From positions 3,007,001 through 3,071,000 of the forward strand of contig CP018226.1 in the NCBI GenBank assembly GCA_016865015.1: a DNA stretch of 64,000 nt. Reading direction: 5' to 3'. The translations under genes were made by a program, and so were the position numbers. The notes under the pieces are model-generated. The model was not told the origin of the DNA, ran no database searches, and was given only the letters and a program-made list of their open reading frames with translations. This stretch comes from Rhizobiales bacterium IMCC20636 (GTDB lineage Bacteria; Pseudomonadota; Alphaproteobacteria; Rhizobiales; GCA-2746425). Positions 37,919 to 48,900 of this stretch are shown in pieces (the stretch's first letter is position 1; each line of letters begins with the position of its first letter).

Positions 37919-39693
37919 GCCACTGACCCAACCTGCTTCGGTGCAATTACTCCTGAATCATCGGCGGGAACCAAGCGCCCATCGAGTACCTTCAATCTGA
38001 TATCTACCAGACGCAGATAGGACGGTCGGTTGGTGGCCATGACGATCGTCATGGTGCCTTTCAGGCTTTTCAGACCCGCCAACACGTCACGGTCGGCATC
38101 GTTGTCAAGAAACGCCTGAGGTTCATCAAGAATGAGAAGACCGGGTCTCTGAGCCAGAGCTCTTGCAAGGATTAGTCGTTGGATAAAGCCACTTGCAAGT
38201 GCTGTGTTGGCAGAATTACCAACGACCGTATCAAAGCCCAGCGGAAGTGCATCGATCGATTTTCGCAATCCGATCAGATCCACTGCCCAGCGCGCGTTTT
38301 CGACAGAGGCGCCATCTCCGAACAGCGTGAGATTGTCCAGAATTGTTCCGGTGAAAAGGCCCTGACCTGCGCTTGCAAACGCAATCCGGTTTGTCTCGCG
38401 GGTCGCTTCTACAATGGGTTCTCCATTGGCGAGAAGCGTTCCGCGCATTGGCGGTATATCACCACCCAAAACCCGCATCAGCGTAGATTTACCCTCCCCG
38501 TCAGGGCCTTCGACACCCATGAAATCGCCGGGTTTCAGATCAAAATTTATCGCTTCGATCAACGGTCGGCCACCACGTTCAATGGCAACATCCTGAGCGT
38601 GAACTGCAATTGGATCTACGTTATGAATGACAGGAGAACCACGTTCCAATTTCCTGGTTTTCGGACCATCAGCACTTGAGAACAATTCTTCGATATCCTG
38701 GTGCGCAATTGCCGTTCGTTGCAGCTCATTCCAAATGCCAGCCACACGGACCACGGGTTGAATTGTGCGTCCTGCGAGCATAGTGCAGGCGGCCAGAGTG
38801 CCGACCGACAGATCGCTGGTGGCGGCAAGCCAACCACCAGTTGTCACCATGGCAATGATAGTGGTGTTTCCGAAAAGCCCCATTAGAGTCTGACTGCGCG
38901 CAGCCACTTCTATGGATTGAAAATCTGTTACGCAGCCACCTCTTTGCAAGCGCTCAAATCGTCGCAGCATCTGCGACTCCATTGATGAGCCCTTGATCGT
39001 ATGAATGCCGACCAGCAGTTCTGCGATGAAATCATAGATTTTTGTATCCTGGCTTTTTCGCTCTTCCAGAACGCGGCGATAGCGGCCAGACAGCAACAGA
39101 ATAACAACCGAAAATACGGCGATCACCGCGATGGGGACAATTGCCAACCAGCCTCCGATAAGTGCCATTACGGTCAGGAATAACACAACATAAGGGAGAT
39201 CTATCAGCGCCAATCTGGACTGACTGCCCATGAAATCTGCATAGCGCGAAACTGCTTTCAAACGCTCAGCCTGACGAACCGGCGGAACAGAATTCAACGA
39301 TGAATAGTCAGCTGTCAGAATTTTGTTCAGAGCTAATAATGTTGTCTGCAATTCAAACTTTGCAGCCGACCAACCCAATACATATGCCCTGCAGACCCGT
39401 AGCGCGGCTTCAACAACGGCAAACCCAATCAGCATCACGACAAGCATGGAGAGCGATTCATAGGCAGCGTTCGGCACAATGCGATCGTAAACAATCAGGA
39501 TGGAGAGAGGCATCAGAAGGCTGAGAATATTGATCACACTCGACATGAGCACGACCGATGTGCCGATTCGGAGATACCGTCCGGTTACCAATCCGAACCG
39601 TTCAAACCGGTTTGACCAAAGAATTGAAGCTGTCTTGGGTTTTTGTTTAGCCAACGCCATACTTGTCGCTCTACTCACTACACTCTGCGCCAC
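37915..39693 (-). CDS. second type I secretion ABC half-transporter, non-canonical ATPase motifs
   Basis: 592 residues from a GTG at 39693. A six-helix exporter domain (about 35-330) precedes a nucleotide-binding domain. There is no C39-like N-terminal domain. Walker A GPDGEGKSTL and Walker B with catalytic Glu524 (LLILDEPQAFLD) are intact. The signature reads LASGF (499-503), the switch-His position is Asn555 (MATNRP), and the Q-loop position (FASAGQGLF) lacks the usual Gln. First gene of the secretion operon, divergent from the giant adhesin gene across 232 bp, and translationally coupled to the 733-residue ABC gene. The two probably form one asymmetric exporter. Confidence 0.88.
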   Translation of the reverse strand: MAQSVVSRATSMALAKQKPKTASILWSNRFERFGLVTGRYLRIGTSVVLMSSVINILSLLMPLSILIVYDRIVPNAAYESLSMLVVMLIGFAVVEAALRVCRAYVLGWSAAKFELQTTLLALNKILTADYSSLNSVPPVRQAERLKAVSRYADFMGSQSRLALIDLPYVVLFLTVMALIGGWLAIVPIAVIAVFSVVILLLSGRYRRVLEERKSQDTKIYDFIAELLVGIHTIKGSSMESQMLRRFERLQRGGCVTDFQSIEVAARSQTLMGLFGNTTIIAMVTTGGWLAATSDLSVGTLAACTMLAGRTIQPVVRVAGIWNELQRTAIAHQDIEELFSSADGPKTRKLERGSPVIHNVDPIAVHAQDVAIERGGRPLIEAINFDLKPGDFMGVEGPDGEGKSTLMRVLGGDIPPMRGTLLANGEPIVEATRETNRIAFASAGQGLFTGTILDNLTLFGDGASVENARWAVDLIGLRKSIDALPLGFDTVVGNSANTALASGFIQRLILARALAQRPGLLILDEPQAFLDNDADRDVLAGLKSLKGTMTIVMATNRPSYLRLVDIRLKVLDGRLVPADDSGVIAPKQVGSVA

Positions 39694-39756
39694 AGCCCCA
39701 CAGACATTATGTGGGTAGTTGACATCGCAACCCTAGGTGTTTGGCCTTAAGGAAAG

Positions 39757-39925
39757 GTGAAAAGCTTCAGGGTGTTGAAAAGGAATTGGTTACCAAGTTG
39801 ATAGTAATTCGATGATGCAGATCCGATAATTCGGATTCTAGCGAGGCCGTTAACGCCCTCTTATCGCTGATTGGTCTCTATGCTTTAGACAAACCGCGCA
39901 TTCCGTATGGAATTTGGAGATTATC
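39757..39925 (+). promoter_or_regulatory. upstream region of adhesin 1, conserved with that of adhesin 2
   Basis: About 169 bases before the start codon match the region before adhesin 2 (52081-52248). Shared blocks are GGTGTTGAAAAGGAATT/TTACCAAGT, CCGTTAA and TTTAGACAAACCGCGCATTC, at nearly the same distance from the ATG. A CtrA-like gapped motif TTAA-N7-TTAT (39850-39864) lies at the same place as TTAA-N7-TTAC in the other copy. The ribosome-binding site is GGAG at 39916-39919, six bases before the ATG. Which block is promoter or operator is inference; no experiment is implied. Confidence 0.55.
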
Positions 39926-42900
39926 ATGGCCAAGCAAGTGACAAAATCACTTAATCAAGCTGCTAACGAAAAAGCCGGGCAAACAAACGCCGACGGGCAG
40001 AGTTCCAATCGGTTGACCGATGATGCACATGATTTTTTCCTGAAAGACAGCTCTGTTGATTTCGGTAATGAAAATCTGGCCAATGGGCATGAAGTATTTC
40101 TCGCTGAGGGTGTGGCTGGCATTGATGCCCTGTTTACGCCCCAACCATTCGATGAGCAGGTCCTGGCAGGAATACAGGATTCCGGCACCACACCTGATGA
40201 TACAGGCGGCGTTGCTCCAGATTTCGCATCGTCCGCTCCCCGAAATGGGGATGCGGGTGAAATAGCTGCAGGTGAAGCCGCAGGACCTTCATCTGACCGC
40301 TCGTTTACTCGGACAACAGCCGAATCCTACGTAGCGGATGGTGCTAATGCCAACACGCCTGGACCCACCCAGCTTTCTGCAGGCCCCTCTGACGGAGGCA
40401 CTGGCACCACCAGCGGTTCTGAAGAAAATAGCGCTCCCATCGAACTGGGCCTGTTCGGAACCGAAGTGGATGAGGATACTCCGAGGCTCATTACACAAGA
40501 AATGCTGCTGGAGAATTTTGATGATCCCGATGGTGATACTCTGACAGCAGCGGACGTGACAGTCAGCGGCGGCAAAATCGAAGACAACGGCGATGGAACA
40601 TGGACCTTCATGCCGGATCAGGATTTCAATGGAGACATAGAAATCACGTTCACAGTGACCGATGGAGAGGAGACAGTTCCTGGCAGTGGCATTGTCAGAG
40701 TTACTCCTGTCAATGATGGACCTGTTGCAGGCGATGTAGACCTCGGTGCAACTCCTGAAGACACAAGCTTCATCATTACCGAAGCCGATCTGCTGGCCAA
40801 TGCATCCGATATTGATGGCGATGATTTGTCTGTCACAGATGTCAGCGTTGACGCGGAATTTGGCTCCCTCACCGATAATGGCGATGGCACTTGGACCTTT
40901 GCACCAACAACTGACCTCAATGCCGACGATGTCCCGTTTGCCTTTACCGTTTCTGATGGCACCACCACAGATAATGCCACTGCGATCCTCGACATCACCG
41001 GCACAAATGACGGACCGGTCGCAGGCGATGTAGACCTCGGTGCAACCCCGGAAGACACAAGCTTCATCATTACAGAGGCTGACCTGCTGGCCAATGCATC
41101 CGATATTGATGGCGATGATCTGTCGGTCACAGATGTCAGCGTGGATGCGGAATTTGGTTCCCTCACCGAGAATGGCGATGGCACATGGACCTTTGCACCA
41201 ACAACAGACCTCAATGCAGTAGATGTTCCGTTTGCGTTCACCGTCTCTGATGGCACCACAACGGACGATGCCACTGCGATCCTGGACATCACGGGCGTCA
41301 ATGACGGACCGGTGGCCGGCGATGTAGACCTCGGTGCAACTCCGGAAGACACAAGCTTCATCATTACCGAAGCTGATCTTCTGGCCAATGCCTCAGACAT
41401 TGATGGCGATGATTTGTCTGTCACAGCTGTATCTGTTGACGCGGAATTCGGCACCCTCACCGACAATGGTGATGGCACATGGACCTTTGCACCAACAACT
41501 GACCTCAATGCTGACGATGTGCCGTTTGCCTTTACCGTCTCTGATGGCACCACCACAGATGATGCGACAGCAATCCTCGACATCACCGGCGTCAATGACG
41601 GACCGGTTGCTGGCAATGTCGATCTGGGCGCAACTCCGGAAGACACACGCTTCATCATTACCGAAGCTGACCTGCTGGCCAATGCATCCGACATTGATGG
41701 TGATGATCTGTCAGTCACAGACGTATCTGTCTCTGAAGAGTTCGGTTCCCTCACCGATAACGGTGACGGCACATGGACCTTTGCACCAACAACAGACCTC
41801 AATGCAGTAGATGTTCCGTTTGCCTTTACCGTCTCTGATGGCACCACAACCGATGATGCCACGGCGATCCTCGATATCACGGGCGTCAATGACGGACCGG
41901 TGGCCGGCGATGTAGACCTCGGTGCAACTCCGGAAGACACAAGCTTCATCATTACCGAAGCTGATCTTCTGGCCAATGCCTCAGACATTGATGGCGATGA
42001 TTTGTCTGTCACAGCTGTATCTGTTGACGCGGAATTCGGCACCCTCACCGACAATGGTGATGGCACATGGACCTTTGCACCAACAACTGACCTCAATGCT
42101 GACGATGTGCCGTTTGCCTTTACCGTCTCTGATGGCACCACCACAGATGATGCGACAGCAATCCTCGACATCACCGGCGTCAATGACGGACCGGTTGCTG
42201 GCAATGTCGATCTGGGCGCAACTCCGGAAGACACACGCTTCATCATTACCGAAGCTGACCTGCTGGCCAATGCATCCGACATTGATGGTGATGATCTGTC
42301 AGTCACAGACGTATCTGTCTCTGAAGAGTTCGGTTCCCTCACCGATAACGGTGACGGCACATGGACCTTTGCACCAACAACTGACCTCAATGCTGACGAT
42401 GTGCCGTTTGCCTTTACCGTCTCTGATGGCACCACCACAGATGATGCAACGGCGATCCTCGATATTACCGGCATCAATGACGGACCGGTTGCGGGCGATG
42501 TGGATCTGGGTGCAACTCCCGAAGACACCAGCTTCATCATCACCGAAGCGGACCTGCTGGCGAACGCCTCCGACATTGATGGTGATGATCTGTCTGTCAC
42601 AGACGTATCTGTCTCTGAAGAGTTCGGCACCCTCACCGACAATGGTGATGGCACATGGACCTTTGCACCAACTGCGGACTTGAACGCAGTGGATGTGCCA
42701 TTTGCCTTTACCGTCTCCGATGGAACGACCACGGACGGTGCGACAGCCATTCTGGATATCACCGGAGTTAATGACGGACCGGTCGCAGGCGATGTAGACC
42801 TGGGTGCAACTCCGGAAGACACAAGATTTATCATTACCGAAGCTGATCTTCTGGCCAATGCCTCAGACATTGATGGCGATGATTTGTCTGTCACAGCTGT

Positions 42901-45900
42901 ATCTGTTGACGCCGAGTTCGGCTCCCTCATCGATAATGGCGACGGTACCTGGACCTTTGCACCAACCACTGACCTCAATGCAGTTGATGTCCCGTTTGCC
43001 TTTACCGTCTCCGATGGAACGACCACGGATGATGCAACGGCGATCCTCGATATTACCGGCGTCAATGACGGACCAGTTGCAGGTGATGTAGACCTCGGTG
43101 CAACTCCTGAAGACACAAGCTTCATCATTACAGAGGCCGATCTGCTGGCCAATGCATCCGACATTGATGGCGATGATCTGTCAGTCACAGATGTCAGTGT
43201 CGCGGCTGAGTTCGGCACCCTCACCGATAATGGTGACGGCACATGGACCTTTGCACCAACAACAGACCTCAATGCCGTGGATGTGCCGTTTGCGTTCACC
43301 GTCTCTGATGGCACCACAACGGACGATGCCACTGCGATCCTGGACATCACGGGCGTCAATGACGGACCGGTGGCCGGCGATGTAGACCTCGGTGCAACTC
43401 CGGAAGACACAAGCTTCATCATTACCGAAGCTGATCTTCTGGCCAATGCCTCAGACATTGATGGCGATGATTTGTCTGTCACAGCTGTATCTGTTGACGC
43501 GGAATTCGGCACCCTCACCGATAATGGTGACGGCACATGGACCTTTGCACCAACAACTGACCTCAATGCTGACGATGTGCCGTTTGCCTTTACCGTCTCT
43601 GATGGCACCACCACAGATGATGCAACGGCGATCCTCGATATTACCGGCATCAATGACGGACCGGTTGCGGGCGATGTGGATCTGGGTGCAACTCCCGAAG
43701 ACACCAGCTTCATCATCACCGAAGCGGACCTGCTGGCGAACGCCTCCGACATTGATGGTGATGATCTGTCTGTCACAGACGTATCTGTCTCTGAAGAGTT
43801 CGGCACCCTCACCGACAATGGTGATGGCACATGGACCTTTGCACCAACTGCGGACTTGAACGCAGTGGATGTGCCATTTGCCTTTACCGTCTCCGATGGA
43901 ACGACCACGGACGGTGCGACAGCCATTCTGGATATCACCGGAGTTAATGACGGACCGGTCGCAGGCGATGTAGACCTGGGTGCAACTCCGGAAGACACAA
44001 GATTTATCATTACCGAAGCTGATCTTCTGGCCAATGCCTCAGACATTGATGGCGATGATTTGTCTGTCACAGCTGTATCTGTTGACGCCGAGTTCGGCTC
44101 CCTCATCGATAATGGCGACGGTACCTGGACCTTTGCACCAACCACTGACCTCAATGCAGTTGATGTCCCGTTTGCCTTTACCGTCTCCGATGGAACGACC
44201 ACGGATGATGCAACGGCGATCCTCGATATTACCGGCGTCAATGACGGACCAGTTGCAGGTGATGTAGACCTCGGTGCAACTCCTGAAGACACAAGCTTCA
44301 TCATTACAGAGGCCGATCTGCTGGCCAATGCATCCGACATTGATGGCGATGATCTGTCAGTCACAGATGTCAGTGTCGCGGCTGAGTTCGGCACCCTCAC
44401 CGATAATGGTGACGGCACATGGACCTTTGCACCAACAACAGACCTCAATGCCGTGGATGTGCCGTTTGCGTTCACCGTCTCTGATGGCACCACAACGGAC
44501 GATGCCACTGCGATCCTGGACATCACGGGCGTCAATGACGGACCGGTGGCCGGCGATGTAGACCTCGGTGCAACTCCGGAAGACACAAGCTTCATCATTA
44601 CCGAAGCTGATCTTCTGGCCAATGCCTCAGACATTGATGGCGATGATTTGTCTGTCACAGCTGTATCTGTTGACGCGGAATTCGGCACCCTCACCGATAA
44701 TGGTGACGGCACATGGACCTTTGCACCAACAACTGACCTCAATGCTGACGATGTGCCGTTTGCCTTTACCGTCTCTGATGGCACCACCACAGATGATGCG
44801 ACAGCAATCCTCGACATCACCGGCGTCAATGACGGACCGGTTGCTGGCAATGTCGATCTGGGCGCAACTCCGGAAGACACACGCTTCATCATTACCGAAG
44901 CTGACCTGCTGGCCAATGCATCCGACATTGATGGTGATGATCTGTCAGTCACAGACGTATCTGTCTCTGAAGAGTTCGGCTCCCTCATCGATAATGGCGA
45001 CGGTACCTGGACCTTTGCACCAACCACTGACCTCAATGCAGTTGATGTCCCGTTTGCCTTTACCGTCTCCGATGGAACGACCACGGATGATGCAACGGCG
45101 ATCCTCGATATTACCGGCGTCAATGACGGACCAGTTGCAGGTGATGTAGACCTCGGTGCAACTCCTGAAGACACACGCTTCATCATTACAGAGGCTGACC
45201 TGCTGGCCAATGCATCCGATATTGATGGCGATGATTTGTCTGTCACAGATGTCAGCGTTGACGCGGAATTTGGCTCCCTCACCGATAATGGCGATGGCAC
45301 TTGGACCTTTGCACCAACAACTGACCTCAATGCCGACGATGTCCCGTTTGCCTTTACCGTTTCTGATGGAACAACCACAGATGACGCAACAGCCATTCTC
45401 GACATTACCGGCACAAATGACGGACCGGTCGCAGGCGATGTAGACCTCGGTGCAACCCCGGAAGACACAAGCTTCATCATTACCGAAGCTGACCTGCTGG
45501 CCAATGCATCCGATATTGATGGCGATGATTTGTCTGTCACAGATGTCAGCGTTGACGCTGAGTTCGGCACCCTCACCGATAATGGCGATGGCACTTGGAC
45601 CTTTGCACCAACAACTGATCTCAATGCAGTGGATGTTCCATTCGCGTTTACCGTCTCTGATGGCACCACCACAGATGATGCAACGGCCATCCTCGACATC
45701 ACCGGCGTCAATGACGGACCGGTTGCGGGCGATGTAGACCTGGGCGCAACTCCGGAAGACACAAGCTTCATCATTACCGAAGCCGATCTGCTGGCCAATG
45801 CATCCGACATTGATGGTGATGATCTGTCAGTCACAGATGTCAGTGTCGCGGCCGAGTTCGGCGCCCTCACCGACAATGGCGATGGCACATGGACCTTTGC

Positions 45901-48900
45901 ACCAACAACTGACCTCAATGCTGACGATGTGCCGTTTGCGTTTACCGTCTCTGATGGAACAACAACGGACGATGCCACAGCGATCCTCGACATCACCGGC
46001 ACAAATGACGGACCGGTTGCGGGCGATGTAGACCTCGGTGCAACTCCGGAAGACACAAGCTTCATCATTACCGAAGCCGATCTGCTGGCCAATGCATCCG
46101 ACATTGATGGTGATGATCTGTCAGTCACAGCGGTCAGCGTCGATGCTGAGTTCGGCACTCTCACCGATAACGGTGACGGCACCTGGACCTTTGCACCAAC
46201 TGCTGACCTCAATGCTGACGATGTGCCGTTTGCGTTTACCGTCTCTGATGGAACAACAACGGACGATGCCACAGCGATCCTGGATATCACGGGCGTTAAT
46301 GACGGACCGGTCGCAGGCGATGTGGATCTGGGTGCAACTCCCGAAGACACCAGCTTCATCATCACCGAAGCGGACCTGCTGGCAAATGCATCCGATATTG
46401 ATGGCGATGATCTGTCAGTCACAGATGTCAGCGTGGACGAAGCGTATGGTTCCCTCACCGATAACGGTGACGGTACCTGGACCTTTGCACCAACAACTGA
46501 TCTCAATGCAGTGGATGTGCCGTTTGCGTTCACCGTCTCTGATGGCACCACCACAGATGATGCAACGGCCATCCTCGACATCACCGGCACAAATGACGGA
46601 CCGGTTGCGGGCGATGTAGACCTCGGTGCAACTCCGGAAGACACAAGCTTCATCATTACCGAAGCTGATCTTCTGGCCAATGCCTCAGACATTGATGGCG
46701 ATGATTTGTCTGTCACAGATGTCAGCGTTGACGCGGAATTCGGCACCCTCACCGACAATGGTGACGGCACATGGACCTTTGCACCAACAACTGACCTCAA
46801 TGCTGACGATGTGCCATTTGCGTTTACCGTCTCTGATGGCACCACCACAGATGATGCAACGGCCATTCTCGATATCACGGGCGTTAATGACGGTCCGGTG
46901 GCCGGCGATGTAGACCTTGGTGCAACACCGGAAGACACAAGCTTCATCATTACCGAAGCTGATCTTCTGGCCAATGCCTCTGACATTGATGGCGATGATT
47001 TGTCTGTCACAGCGGTCAGCGTGGATGCAGAGTTTGGCACCCTCACCGATAATGGCGATGGCACCTGGACCTTTGCACCAACAACTGATCTCAATGCAGT
47101 GGATGTCCCGTTTGCGTTCACCGTCTCTGATGGAACAACATCCGAAGATGCCACTGCGATCCTGGATATCACCGGCGTCAATGACGGACCGGTTGCGGGC
47201 GATGTAGACTTGGGTGCGACTCCGGAAGACACACGCTTCATCATCACCGAAGCCGATCTGCTGGCCAATGCATCCGACATTGATGGCGATGATTTGTCTG
47301 TCACAGATGTCAGCGTTGACGCGGAATTTGGTTCCCTCACCGATAATGGCGATGGCACTTGGACCTTTGCGCCAACAACTGATCTCAATGCTGACGATGT
47401 GCCGTTTGCCTTTACCGTCTCCGATGGAACGACCACGGACGGTGCGACAGCCATTCTGGATATCACCGGAGTTAATGACGGACCGGTTGCGGGCGATGTG
47501 GATCTGGGTGCAACTCCCGAAGACACACGCTTCATCATTACAGAGGCCGATCTGTTGGCAAACGCTTCTGACATTGATGGCGATGATCTGTCAGTCACAG
47601 ATGTCAGCGTTGACGCTGAGTTCGGCACCCTCACCGATAATGGCGACGGTACCTGGACCTTTGCACCAACAACTGACCTCAATGCCGACGATGTTCCATT
47701 CGCGTTTACCGTCTCTGATGGAACAACAACGGACGATGCGACAGCAATCCTCGATATTACCGGCGTCAATGACGGACCGGTAGCCGGCGATGTAGACCTG
47801 GGTGCAACTCCCGAAGACACCAGTTTCATCATCACTGAAGCGGATCTGCTGGCCAATGCCTCAGACATTGATGGCGATGATCTGTCTGTCACAGACGTAT
47901 CTGTCTCTGAAGAGTTCGGCACTCTCACCGATAATGGCGATGGCACATGGAGCTTTGCACCAACAACCGATCTCAATGCAGTGGATGTGCCATTCGCGTT
48001 CACCGTCTCTGATGGCACCACCACAGATGATGCCACTGCGATCCTGGATATCACTGGCGTCAATGACGGACCGGTAGCCGGCGATGTAGATCTGGGCGCA
48101 ACGCCGGAAGACACAGGCTTCATCATTACTGAAGCTGATCTGCTGGCCAATGCATCCGACATTGATGGTGATGATCTGTCTGTCACAGATGTATCTGTCT
48201 CTGAAGAGTTCGGTTCCCTCACCGATAACGGTGATGGCACATGGACCTTTGCACCAACAACTGACCTCAATGCTGACGATGTGCCGTTTGCCTTTACCGT
48301 CTCCGATGGAACGACCACGGACGGTGCGACAGCCATTCTGGATATCACCGGAGTTAATGACGGACCGGTTGCGGGCGATGTGGATCTGGGTGCAACTCCC
48401 GAAGACACACGCTTCATCATTACAGAGGCCGATCTGTTGGCAAACGCTTCTGACATTGATGGCGACGATCTGTCAGTCACAGACGTATCTGTCTCTGAAG
48501 AGTTCGGTTCCCTCACCGATAACGGTGACGGCACATGGACCTTTGCGCCAACAACTGACCTCAATGCTGACGATGTCCCGTTTGCCTTTACCGTCTCCGA
48601 TGGAACGACCACGGACGGTGCGACAGCCATTCTGGATATCACCGGAGTTAATGACGGACCGGTTGCGGGCGATGTAGACCTCGGTGCAACTCCGGAAGAC
48701 ACCAGCTTCATCATTACCGAAGCTGATCTGCTGGCCAATGCCTCAGACATTGATGGCGATGATTTGTCTGTCACAGCTGTCAGCGTGGACGAAGCGTATG
48801 GCACCCTCACCGACAATGGTGACGGTACCTGGACCTTTGCACCAACCACCGATCTCAATGCAGTGGATGTGCCCTTTGCCTTTACCGTCTTTGATGGCAC

